Both the position numbers and the translations under genes were made by a program. A model generated the notes under the pieces. That model worked only from the letters and a program-made list of their open reading frames with translations. It ran no database searches and had not been told where the DNA came from. Source: Draconibacterium sediminis (GTDB taxonomy: Bacteria; Bacteroidota; Bacteroidia; Bacteroidales; Prolixibacteraceae). Taken from it: a stretch of 64,000 bases of DNA. Location: NCBI RefSeq assembly GCF_000949475.1, contig NZ_JRHC01000004.1, forward strand, positions 1 to 64,000. The letters run 5' to 3'. How positions within the stretch are numbered: position 1 is the stretch's first letter; each line of letters starts with the position of its first letter. Of the stretch, positions 54,300-63,114 are shown piece by piece.

Positions 54300-56021
54300 T
54301 TACCATCCAGGGTTTTGTTCATAAACTCCATTTGCTAACCTCATTTCCGTTTCCGGAATTGGAACCAATCCTTTGGTTTCCGGTCTGTAGTTAACTGAGT
54401 AAGTCGCGTCACTACCTGAATTTCGAACATTTATTGTTTCATTAAATGCAGTATTTACGTCTCCCCAGCGCACCAGGTCGAACCAGCGTAAAGCTTCAAA
54501 AGCCAGTTCGTGCATTCTTTCTTCTTTTAGTGCATCTAAAGAATAAGCAATCGGATCCAATCCTGCTCTGGCCCTTACGGCGTTCATCCCATCGGCAGTA
54601 CCTGTAATTTCAGAGTGCATGAGTAGTACATCGGCAAAACGCATGAAAATAAAGTCTTGTGCGTGCATCAACTGCATATCAGTATTTCCCCAGTTGTACA
54701 ACTGAACGAACATACCCACATTTGCCTGATCATCAGTATCCCAATATTGAATGGCAGTATATTTTTTGTTAAAAAATCCTGTTTCATGATCACCTTTATC
54801 TCCCACATAGTCGCCGGTTCCCTGGTCGGCCTGGCCAACCTGAAGGATTGAACCTAATTTTCTTGGATCATTATCATCCCATTGGTTAAATAATCTGGGA
54901 TTTACAGTACACCATCCCCAGCCTTGACCAAAAGGCACCAAAGAGTTATCTCTAAGACCTGTAAACAAGGCGAGTCTGTTGGTATAAATATTTCCGTTTG
55001 ACCATCCCCAGTCTCCAAAAGAGAACCTTTGTACGAACATGGATTCATTATTTCCACGACCAAAAGTAGGTGTGTGGCCATCCTGGCCTACCCACGAAAG
55101 TTCGTTTTCATGTGCCCATGGTAATACGGTTGTATCATTAGCAGCAATGTTTACGTACGAGTAAGGCCAAAGATTTCTGAAATCATCAACCAGCCCGTAA
55201 CCGCTATTATCGATACAATCTTCTAAATAACCAGCAACAGCTGAGGCAGAAACAGATCCTCCTTCAACCAAAGGAAGTTCGCTTGTGGCTTGCCCCTCAA
55301 TATTGGTCATATAACCAGTGTAAAACAAATATACTCTTGCCATGTAGGCTTGTGCTACCCATTTGTTTGCATGTCCGTAATCAGATTCCGGGATATTTTG
55401 AAAGGCAACCGATGGCATGGTTTCGATAGCGAGCTTAAGATCTGATGCAATTTGCGCAAAAGTCTCTGTATAAGTGGATCTGGCAATATCTCTGGGTGCA
55501 TCGAATGTAACGATTAAAGGTACACCACCAAAAAATTTCGCCAATCTGAAATAGTAGAACGCACGCATAAACAGTGCTTCTCCAATTGCCTGATCTTTGT
55601 AATTCTGAGCTTCTTCGGGACTGCTGAAATATGTCGAGAAGTCAGCTTCTGCGGTTTTTTCAATAATTGCAGTTGCTCTGGAAATACCATTGTAGCATTG
55701 TACCCACATATCTCTGTAAGTATCTTCTGCAGGGTCTTCAAAATTATCAACCCATTTTGCAGATTTATCATCAGCACCACCGCCGCCAAGCATTAAATCA
55801 GACATCAAACATGCAGCCACCGATTCGTTACTGTGAACATTAGGTGTATAGATTGCATTATAGACCCCTGCCATTGCCTCCTTTATATCCTGAGGAGTGC
55901 TGTAAAAGGTTTCTAAACTTTTTCCGTAAAGATTATCGGTATCCAGATAATCCTGACTACAACTCGTTGCAAGAACAAGGCCTGCAATGAATGTTATATA
56001 TAATAGTTTTTTCATCATCAT
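54300..56021 (-). CDS. susD: SusD/RagB family outer-membrane glycan-binding lipoprotein
   Basis: This 573-residue lipoprotein (lipobox ATSC) has the SusD fold: N-terminal SusD-like region with LYGKSLETFYSTPQDIKEAMAG, TPR-like helices including IGEALFMRAFYYFRLAKFFGGVPL, and a C-terminal RagB segment with LKEERMHELAFEALRWFDLVRWG. It caps the SusC channel and passes oligosaccharides to it. The start is one of three tandem ATG codons (56021-56013); a TTG lies just before. It is 12 bp downstream of susC. Substrate, by neighbours GH16 and GH3, is probably a beta-1,3-glucan. Confidence 0.95.
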   Translation of the reverse strand: MMMKKLLYITFIAGLVLATSCSQDYLDTDNLYGKSLETFYSTPQDIKEAMAGVYNAIYTPNVHSNESVAACLMSDLMLGGGGADDKSAKWVDNFEDPAEDTYRDMWVQCYNGISRATAIIEKTAEADFSTYFSSPEEAQNYKDQAIGEALFMRAFYYFRLAKFFGGVPLIVTFDAPRDIARSTYTETFAQIASDLKLAIETMPSVAFQNIPESDYGHANKWVAQAYMARVYLFYTGYMTNIEGQATSELPLVEGGSVSASAVAGYLEDCIDNSGYGLVDDFRNLWPYSYVNIAANDTTVLPWAHENELSWVGQDGHTPTFGRGNNESMFVQRFSFGDWGWSNGNIYTNRLALFTGLRDNSLVPFGQGWGWCTVNPRLFNQWDDNDPRKLGSILQVGQADQGTGDYVGDKGDHETGFFNKKYTAIQYWDTDDQANVGMFVQLYNWGNTDMQLMHAQDFIFMRFADVLLMHSEITGTADGMNAVRARAGLDPIAYSLDALKEERMHELAFEALRWFDLVRWGDVNTAFNETINVRNSGSDATYSVNYRPETKGLVPIPETEMRLANGVYEQNPGW

Positions 56022-56033
56022 CAATTTTTAGAA

Positions 56034-59000
56034 TTAAAAGGCAACACTTAATCCAAACATCACTGTTCTTGGTAATGGATATAATCCGAGGTCAATTCCG
56101 GATGCCCAGCCGGCATCATGACCGAAACGAACTTCAGGATCCATTCCATCATAGCTTGTGAAAGTGTGCAGGTTGTTTACTGCAGCGTATACTTTTAGCG
56201 TTGAAACAGCATCAAAACTTGAAAGTAATTTGCTAAAATCATATCCAAATGTCAGGTTGTTGATTCTTAAATAGTCTGCATCGTGCATATAAATGTCAGA
56301 AACGTATTGCTGATTTCGGTTCGAAACAGAAGATAATCGTGGCATTTTGTTAGAAGTACCTTCGCCGTGCCAACGTTCAAAAACAGATGAGGTGTAGTTT
56401 TGAGTTGGACTATCAGCAAATGAACGGTATGATTGCATTACCTGCATTCCGAATTTTCCGGCTAAAGTGGTATTTACGTAAAATCCTTTGTACGCAAGGT
56501 TTAACTGCAATCCCATTTCAAAATCAGGATTAGGATTTCCCAGATAGCCTTTATCGTTCTCGTCGATTATACCGTCCATGTTTTTATCTACAAAGCGAAC
56601 ATCACCCGGACGCTGGTCGTTGAAATAAGGTGTTCCGTCTGGTCCTACATAAGCATCAACTTCATCCTGGTTCTGCAGGATACCAGCTGTTTCGTATCCA
56701 TAGAAATAACCAATTGGGTATCCTACTTCTACTCTTGAAACCTCGGCTGTACCTTGCGATAATACGTGAGAAGGTCCGTGAATAATACCATCGGTATTGG
56801 CAATTCGTGTTACTTCGTTTTTATTACGTGCTCCGCTTAAAACAACACTGTATTTGAAATCACTGATATTGTCGCTCCAGTTTAATACCATTTCAAAACC
56901 TTTATTTTCAATATCTCCTCCGTTAATAAAAGGAGCACCGGCGCCAGAAGTACCCAAAATAGGTGCAACAACCAACCAGTCTTTTGTGGTTTTCTTGTAC
57001 CAGTCTAACGCAATACCAAGTCTTGAATCCAATAATCTGGCATCAAGCCCGATATTCAACTGCTCCGAAGTCTCCCAGGTTACATCCGGGTTTGGAACTT
57101 TCGATGGATATGCTGTTGTTCCCGATACCGGTTTTGTATCTCCAAAGAAATAGCCAGGGAAAGCATAGGTTATTTGTGAAGAGTATATAAAGTTATCGAT
57201 TGACTGGTTACCGTTCTGTCCCCAGCTTACGCGCACTTTAGCGAAATCAAGAACGGAAGAAGTACTTTCCATAAAGTCTTCGCTGGTCAGTACCCATCCT
57301 GCAGATACTGATGGGAAATATCCCCAACGGTTTCCTTTGGCAAAGTTAGAAGAACCATCAGCACGCATTGTTACCGATAGCAGGTACTTCTCTTTATAAT
57401 TGTATTGAGCTCTTGCCATGTACGACATTAAACCGCCACCGCCGGCAGCCCAGTCAGCTCCCCAGGTATTGATGTCGCTAATTGAAGCCGGACTTTCGGT
57501 ATTATTAATGTAGGCATAGCGAGGATCTCCAGGGAATAATAAATTATTTCGTGAGCCTCCTACTTCCATATTTATGTCGTTTTGAAGTAGCTCGTATCCA
57601 ACTAAACCTGTTATGTCATGGTCTCCAATCTTGCGATCATACGAAAGTGTGGTTGTCCATGTCCAGTTACTTCCCAGGTATTGGTTTTGAGAAGCTCCGT
57701 CAGTGGCATCGGTATAGAGTGTTCCTAATCGGTAAGTAGGATTCATCGATCTGCCCCAGCCAAACCATGCATCTAGTCCGTAAGAAGATCTTAATTTTAA
57801 GTCTTTAATAGGTTCAACTATTGCATAAACGTTTCCAACAACCCGATTTCCTTTGCCATAGTTGTAGTTAGTAGCATAGTACATAGAGGCAATTGGGTTG
57901 GTTGCCTGGTTTACGTCATCCATGGTTGGTGTAAAACCAAATTCGTTGATGTTATTGTCAATAGCTGGTTGCCAGTAAGCAGGCATTAACGGGTGCTGAA
58001 CCAGTGCATTGTGCAAGTCATTCCAGTATATGTTACCGGTTCTGGCACTTCTGTTTTCAGTATTGGTATAGGTGATATTTTCACCAACAGTAATAATATT
58101 GTGATTCTTATTCTTTTTCAATACCATTTCTGTATTTAACCTCGCTGTTAATCTTTTGTATCCGGCATCTGTAATTTCACTTCCGATAATACTTTTTTGA
58201 TCGAAATACGAAACCCCTGCAGAGTAGGTAATATCTTTGCTTCCTCCGGTAATGTTTAAAGCATGACTTTGCATTGGAACATTGCTGCTGGTAATTTCAT
58301 CTATCCAATTGGTGCCTTCCCAGCCGTTTTGAAGTGCTCCCCACACATCATTACCTAACTGGTCAGCTAATGCGTCGCCATAGTTGCTTCTAAGCCAGTT
58401 GTTTCCGGTAATTTCTTTTTGCCAATCCATTGGCGCTTTATTATCGTTAACCCGGCCTTCGTCCATGATGTACATATACTCCTGGGCAGTTAACGGATCC
58501 AGGTTCTTGTATATATTCTGAATTCCATAATAAGCGTCGTAAGTAATTTTTGCTGGTCGGTCTTCGCTACCTTTTACAGTGGTTACCAACACAACTCCGT
58601 TTGCAGCTCTCGAACCGTAGATGGCTGCGGATGCCGCATCTTTCAATACATCAATCGACGCAATGTCAGAAGGACTCAAGTAGTCAATGTCGCCAACTGC
58701 AACACCGTCAACAATATATAAAGGATTTGAATTACCTATGGTTCCCAAACCACGAATTGTTACTCGGGTTCCTGCGCCTGGCGCACCATTGTTTCGTGTA
58801 ATACTAATACCGGCAGCAACTCCTTGTAAAGCTTCCATAGCTGAACCAGTATTCAGCTCGGCAATATCTTCACCCTTAACATTCAAGTTTGCACCAGTGG
58901 TTAAAGCTTTCTTCTGTACACCGTAACCAACAACCACTACTTCATCAACGCTAAACAAATCGGGGTCGAGTTGTACGTTGATTTCAGTTCTTCCCTCAAC

Positions 59001-59264
59001 TTCGATAACTTGTGGTTTCATTCCGATATAAGAATACACAAGTATCGCATTTGATGGAACTGTTAATGTATAGTTTCCATCAAAATCCGTAACTGTTCCG
59101 TTTGTGGTTCCTTCTACTGTAATAGTCACCCCCGGTAAGGGCTGATTATCATCAGAAGAGGTTACAACACCTTTAAGAACAACTTCCTGGGCAAATGCCC
59201 CCAAGACGAAAAATGTACCCACAAATAACAGGAGCATTTTTCTCATTACTAGTTTTTCTTTCAT
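56034..59264 (-). CDS. susC: SusC/RagA family TonB-dependent transporter
   Basis: This 1,076-residue outer-membrane transporter has a signal peptide, an N-terminal carboxypeptidase-regulatory-like domain (about 28-105, VVLKGVVTSSDDNQPLPGV), a plug (about 115-240, VDEVVVVGYGVQKK and the RGLGTIGNSNPLYIVDG box) and a ~22-strand barrel that ends in MFGLSVAF with terminal Phe. It imports oligosaccharides with TonB energy. The ATG at 59264 (MKEKLVMRKMLLLFVG) is the start; upstream codons lie over a dyad. First gene of the locus; a LuxR-type membrane regulator is encoded just upstream on the same strand. Confidence 0.96.
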   Translation of the reverse strand: MKEKLVMRKMLLLFVGTFFVLGAFAQEVVLKGVVTSSDDNQPLPGVTITVEGTTNGTVTDFDGNYTLTVPSNAILVYSYIGMKPQVIEVEGRTEINVQLDPDLFSVDEVVVVGYGVQKKALTTGANLNVKGEDIAELNTGSAMEALQGVAAGISITRNNGAPGAGTRVTIRGLGTIGNSNPLYIVDGVAVGDIDYLSPSDIASIDVLKDAASAAIYGSRAANGVVLVTTVKGSEDRPAKITYDAYYGIQNIYKNLDPLTAQEYMYIMDEGRVNDNKAPMDWQKEITGNNWLRSNYGDALADQLGNDVWGALQNGWEGTNWIDEITSSNVPMQSHALNITGGSKDITYSAGVSYFDQKSIIGSEITDAGYKRLTARLNTEMVLKKNKNHNIITVGENITYTNTENRSARTGNIYWNDLHNALVQHPLMPAYWQPAIDNNINEFGFTPTMDDVNQATNPIASMYYATNYNYGKGNRVVGNVYAIVEPIKDLKLRSSYGLDAWFGWGRSMNPTYRLGTLYTDATDGASQNQYLGSNWTWTTTLSYDRKIGDHDITGLVGYELLQNDINMEVGGSRNNLLFPGDPRYAYINNTESPASISDINTWGADWAAGGGGLMSYMARAQYNYKEKYLLSVTMRADGSSNFAKGNRWGYFPSVSAGWVLTSEDFMESTSSVLDFAKVRVSWGQNGNQSIDNFIYSSQITYAFPGYFFGDTKPVSGTTAYPSKVPNPDVTWETSEQLNIGLDARLLDSRLGIALDWYKKTTKDWLVVAPILGTSGAGAPFINGGDIENKGFEMVLNWSDNISDFKYSVVLSGARNKNEVTRIANTDGIIHGPSHVLSQGTAEVSRVEVGYPIGYFYGYETAGILQNQDEVDAYVGPDGTPYFNDQRPGDVRFVDKNMDGIIDENDKGYLGNPNPDFEMGLQLNLAYKGFYVNTTLAGKFGMQVMQSYRSFADSPTQNYTSSVFERWHGEGTSNKMPRLSSVSNRNQQYVSDIYMHDADYLRINNLTFGYDFSKLLSSFDAVSTLKVYAAVNNLHTFTSYDGMDPEVRFGHDAGWASGIDLGLYPLPRTVMFGLSVAF

Positions 59265-59661
59265 AGATCTAATTTTGATAATAGTTTTAATAGTACATAC
59301 TGAAATGCCACACATTAAATGTGTAATTTCAATACTTCGTTCTTCTTATTCATTTGAAATAAAATGCTGGAGGTTTTGATAAGACCAAGCTTTAGTTTCA
59401 TAGAAATTGTGATTAGTTAAATAATTATTGACTGTCTCCTAAAATGATAAAATTCAAATTTTGGATAAGACAAATATTCATTTATGAAACTTATGCTCCC
59501 AATAAAATAGCATCACAATAATTTCTCACATGTAATTTAGGATTACATCAAAAACACATCATGGGAAATGTAAAAAACAGTAAATGAGGCAAAAAGGATT
59601 TTGAATATAGGAGGTGAGGTACCTCAGGTTAAATTGTGTTATACAGCATTTTGCTTGTTGC
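59265..59661. other. Regulatory region upstream of susC
   Basis: This 397-bp gap lies between the regulator stop and the susC start. It holds a long dyad at 59302-59330 and a smaller one at 59531-59547 (TGTAAT-TTAGG-ATTACA). The rest is AT-rich. No exact TAnnTTTG is visible on the minus strand (the nearest is CAAATATT on the plus strand at about 59471), so the promoter may need an activator. Confidence 0.5.
59302..59330. promoter_or_regulatory. Composite dyad 38 bp upstream of susC
   Basis: GAAAT (59302-59306) and ACACATT (59310-59316) are mirrored by AATGTGT (59318-59324) and ATTTC (59326-59330) about a single central A. The two nested arms total 12 matched pairs. It may be a binding site for the LuxR-type regulator or a 5' leader hairpin. 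Confidence 0.5.
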
Positions 59662-62532
59662 TTATAGATTTATAAGAAATGTAGATAGGTTAACATCGCG
59701 CGATAAATCAAGTTTTTTACGAAGGCGATAACGGCTGATTTCTACCCCACGATCAGAAATATTTAGCAAAGTGGCAATCTCTTTGGTCGACATATTCATT
59801 CGGATATACGCACACAGTCGCAAATCTTTTGGCGACAAGTGAGGAAATTTGTCTTTTAGGCGCTCAAAGAAATCAGCATGTACTTCTTCAAAATAACTCT
59901 CGAATATTTGATTCTGATTTTGGTTGTCGATTTCCTTGTCAATACGTTTCTTTAGAATCGCCATTTTTGTTTTAACAGCCCCGTCAGAAGTTTCATTGGA
60001 AACCCGTTTAAGTTCCTCGTTAATTTTCATCAGGAACTTATTTTTATTTACAATACTAAGCGTTTGGTTGGCCAATTCTTTATCCAGCGAAAGTTTTTGT
60101 GCTTCAAGCTTTTCGTTTTTTAATCGTATAATCTCTTTTTCGGCCAGTACAGCTTGTTTCTCAAATTCCTTTTCTTTTTCCCGTAATTTTTGTTCGTGTT
60201 TTTTGCGTTCCTTTTGTTTCGATTTTTCGAAGCGTTTATTAATAAACCAGGCAATTATTACAACTATTACAAACACAATTAATATGTAAATGTAAGTAGC
60301 GGTTTTTGAGCGGTGCCATGGGGGAGTGATCACAAATGAAAAAGTAGCTTCATCGCTTTCAACGTTAAAACTGTTTCGGGCTTTTACCCTAAACACATAA
60401 TCGTTTTCGGGCAGGTTGGTTAAATCGCGGTAGTTATCGTTCGACCACACCGACCATGAGTCGGAGTAGTTATCGATAAAATAGCTAAACTCCAGTTGCT
60501 CGGGATTTTGATAAAAAGGAGCTGAAAAATTGAAACGAAAGGCGTTTTTTTGAAAAGGAAACTCAGTGGGGTCGAGTTGGTTTACGGGGTACACAACGGT
60601 ATCAAGATTGGGAACATCAACTTGTGTAATAAAACATTTAAACGCCTGGTTATACGAAGTCACAATTCGCGAAGAATAATGTGCAAAACCATTTTCGGTG
60701 GCAAAAAATACATTGTTCAAATCGAACACATATAAAAACTCCCATTCGCGCACCAGTTTGTTACGTAATTGCTGGAATGGAGTTGTAATTCTTGTGTAGC
60801 TGGTATCATCGTTTTTATGCAGTACTCCCACCTCGGTTTCGGCAATGTACCAATAGTTTCCCCGAAAGTCTTTTTCAATGTATTTCAAGCGGTTATATGG
60901 GGCGAAAATTTCGTTTAACGATTTATTTTTTTCAAAACGGTCGGCCGCGGCATTGTAGCTATATACTCCATCAACTGTTGAGATGCACCACGTATTATCG
61001 AACTTCAACAGTATATTCATCAGATCGATAGGAAGCCCGTCTTTTGCGCCATAAAGTTTTACATTGGTTGCCGAATCGCTTTGGGCATTTAAGGTAACGC
61101 GGAAAACCCCTTTAGCTCCGTGACTAACCCAAATATTTCCTTCCTCATCTTCCGATAGAAAACGGCTCGATTCGCTAAACCCCTTTATTTTTGTTTTTAA
61201 ATCCCATTGCCCCTTGTCGAATTGAAACAGGGATATGCCGGTGAAACTACCACCAATAGCGTAGTTGGTATCATTTTTTAGTTGAATAAAAGTCCATAAC
61301 CCGGGATCATCGCTGATTTGCCGCACTTCTCGTCCGTTTACTGCAAATGTACCCAGGTTGTGTCCGCAAAGTAATTGTCCGTTTATAACTTTTAAACTCC
61401 AAACCTGTCCTTCCGTACCGGGAATTATTTTGAAAACCTCGCTATTGTCTTGTCCAATAGTAGAAAACTTTTTGGTAAAAAGCCCCTGGTTGGTGCCAAG
61501 GTATAGCAGGTTGTCGTGTATGACTGCACAGTAGCCTGTTCCAATATTTTCAGAACGTGAGGTATAACTGATTGGCGAATTTAGCTCGATGTAGTCGATT
61601 CCATTATCGAGCCCAAGCCATAAATTTCCCGACCGATCGTTGCAAAGGCTTAAAATCGTATTGTTTTGTAAGCCGTTATTCAGGTTTAAATGCTGAATGA
61701 TCTCGCCTTCGGAATTTGCAATGATGAGCCCGTTTAATATGGTGCCAATAGCCAGGTTATTTCCATCGAGCTTGATGCCGCAATACAAAACATCGTTTTC
61801 GGTTTGTGTATTGGCCGGAACATCCCATTTGTTTAGTTTGCCATTTTTGTATTCGAACCAACCCGACTGGGCCGTTCCAATGAGCAAATGATTTTCGAAA
61901 AAGCTGACCATCGATTGAATTTCATGATCTTTCAGCTCATCGGCCCATGGTACTTTATTTACAAATCCGTTAATGTACTCGAATAAACCAACTCCGGGTT
62001 CGTGAAAAAAGAGCCGGTTATTGATATAAAACGAATAGTAAAATGCTTTTTGTGGCCTAATTATATCAATTTTATCATCCCTGTAAATAAAAATATATCT
62101 ATATGATTGAAATACAATCCCATACTGTGTGTTGTATATTTTCCAGATCACATCTGTTTCCGGAATATCTTCAGGCAGCTTATCGGTCAAACTCTTAAAT
62201 ACCGGGCCTTCCGGTGAATTAGGATCAAAAATTCCAAAGTCCTCATCTAATCCGATATAAATAACTCCATCATCATCAATACACACCGATCGAACATTTG
62301 AGGTGAAGGAGTCATTATACAAATCCCAGTTCAAACCATCGAAACGAAGCAGGCCAAGGTTGTTGGCAAAATACATAAATCCATTCGGGTCTTGCGCAAC
62401 ACCCCAGTTTTGTGTGCCGGCCCGGTAATCCGCTTTGGGGTAATTCAGAATATTGGGTACACCGAATCTTTTCACCTGCGAAAAAACAAGTGAAGGGAAA
62501 ACGAGAAGCAGTATGAGTAAACTCTTTTTCAA
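59662..62532 (-). CDS. Transmembrane one-component regulator: beta-propeller, Y_Y_Y domain, LuxR-type HTH
   Basis: This 956-residue protein has a signal peptide (KKSLLILLLVFPSLVFSQ), a two-component-regulator-type beta-propeller (about 25-640, e.g. DRSGNLWLGLDNGIDYIEL), a Y_Y_Y domain (about 650-735, NLPENDYVFRVKARNS), one membrane helix (about 745-767), a long coiled coil and a LuxR-type HTH at the C-terminus (LSPKDLRLCAYIRMNMSTKE, IATLLNISDRGVEISRYRLR). It lacks kinase and receiver domains, so periplasmic sugar sensing would reach DNA through one polypeptide. It should control the adjacent susC operon. The signal peptide suggests a TTG start at 62532; another TTG lies at 62595. Confidence 0.87.
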   Translation of the reverse strand: MKKSLLILLLVFPSLVFSQVKRFGVPNILNYPKADYRAGTQNWGVAQDPNGFMYFANNLGLLRFDGLNWDLYNDSFTSNVRSVCIDDDGVIYIGLDEDFGIFDPNSPEGPVFKSLTDKLPEDIPETDVIWKIYNTQYGIVFQSYRYIFIYRDDKIDIIRPQKAFYYSFYINNRLFFHEPGVGLFEYINGFVNKVPWADELKDHEIQSMVSFFENHLLIGTAQSGWFEYKNGKLNKWDVPANTQTENDVLYCGIKLDGNNLAIGTILNGLIIANSEGEIIQHLNLNNGLQNNTILSLCNDRSGNLWLGLDNGIDYIELNSPISYTSRSENIGTGYCAVIHDNLLYLGTNQGLFTKKFSTIGQDNSEVFKIIPGTEGQVWSLKVINGQLLCGHNLGTFAVNGREVRQISDDPGLWTFIQLKNDTNYAIGGSFTGISLFQFDKGQWDLKTKIKGFSESSRFLSEDEEGNIWVSHGAKGVFRVTLNAQSDSATNVKLYGAKDGLPIDLMNILLKFDNTWCISTVDGVYSYNAAADRFEKNKSLNEIFAPYNRLKYIEKDFRGNYWYIAETEVGVLHKNDDTSYTRITTPFQQLRNKLVREWEFLYVFDLNNVFFATENGFAHYSSRIVTSYNQAFKCFITQVDVPNLDTVVYPVNQLDPTEFPFQKNAFRFNFSAPFYQNPEQLEFSYFIDNYSDSWSVWSNDNYRDLTNLPENDYVFRVKARNSFNVESDEATFSFVITPPWHRSKTATYIYILIVFVIVVIIAWFINKRFEKSKQKERKKHEQKLREKEKEFEKQAVLAEKEIIRLKNEKLEAQKLSLDKELANQTLSIVNKNKFLMKINEELKRVSNETSDGAVKTKMAILKKRIDKEIDNQNQNQIFESYFEEVHADFFERLKDKFPHLSPKDLRLCAYIRMNMSTKEIATLLNISDRGVEISRYRLRKKLDLSRDVNLSTFLINL

Positions 62533-62714
62533 ATCGCAGGGCTGTTGGTGGATATTATCTAATAACACGTTTCTAAAATACAATATTAATATCAAGTGGT
62601 GAAATTTGGCTAAAAATCTAATCTTTGTGCTCCGGTTTGAATTTTGTAACCCAAAAAGATATTGAGATTTTAGGTTAAAAAGTGAACGAAAAGAAATGTG
62701 GGTTGTATTATTAA

Positions 62715-63002
62715 ATGGATGTGAAAGATAAGGAAATGGATAAATATAAAAATCTGCGCTACCGGCTGATGGAATCTGAAAAATGGCCGTTGAAATACAT
62801 GTTTAAGTTTATTATTCCGAATGAAGAAGGGAAAGTTGATCAGGTAAAAGCTTTGCTGCCAACTGAAGGTGAAGTAAGCTTTAAACATACTGATAATCTG
62901 AAACACGTATCGGTTACCTGTGTGGCGCTAATGGAATCGGCCGACCAAATTATTGTGATAACCGAGAAAGTGGATAAGATTGAGGGAGTGATTGTGCTTT
63001 AA
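62715..63002 (+). CDS. DUF493 (YbeD-like) family protein
   Basis: This 95-residue protein has the DUF493 layout: WPLKYMFKFIIP, a middle helix and a final beta strand (ITEKVDKIEGVIVL). The family adopts an ACT-like ferredoxin fold; E. coli YbeD is of uncertain function. There are two in-frame ATG choices (62715 and 62736); the conserved part begins after both. It is separated from the divergent regulator by 182 bp that include an imperfect inverted repeat (AACCCAAAA at 62648, TTTTAGGTT at 62669). Confidence 0.82.
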   Translation: MDVKDKEMDKYKNLRYRLMESEKWPLKYMFKFIIPNEEGKVDQVKALLPTEGEVSFKHTDNLKHVSVTCVALMESADQIIVITEKVDKIEGVIVL

Positions 63003-63114
63003 TTTCCATTTGAAATTATTTAAGAATTACGAGTTCTCCAAGAATTGGAACGATGTAGAAAATGAAATGAAAAATGTTTATTTTGTGCATGTTTAGAAAA
63101 CGGAATAACCATTT

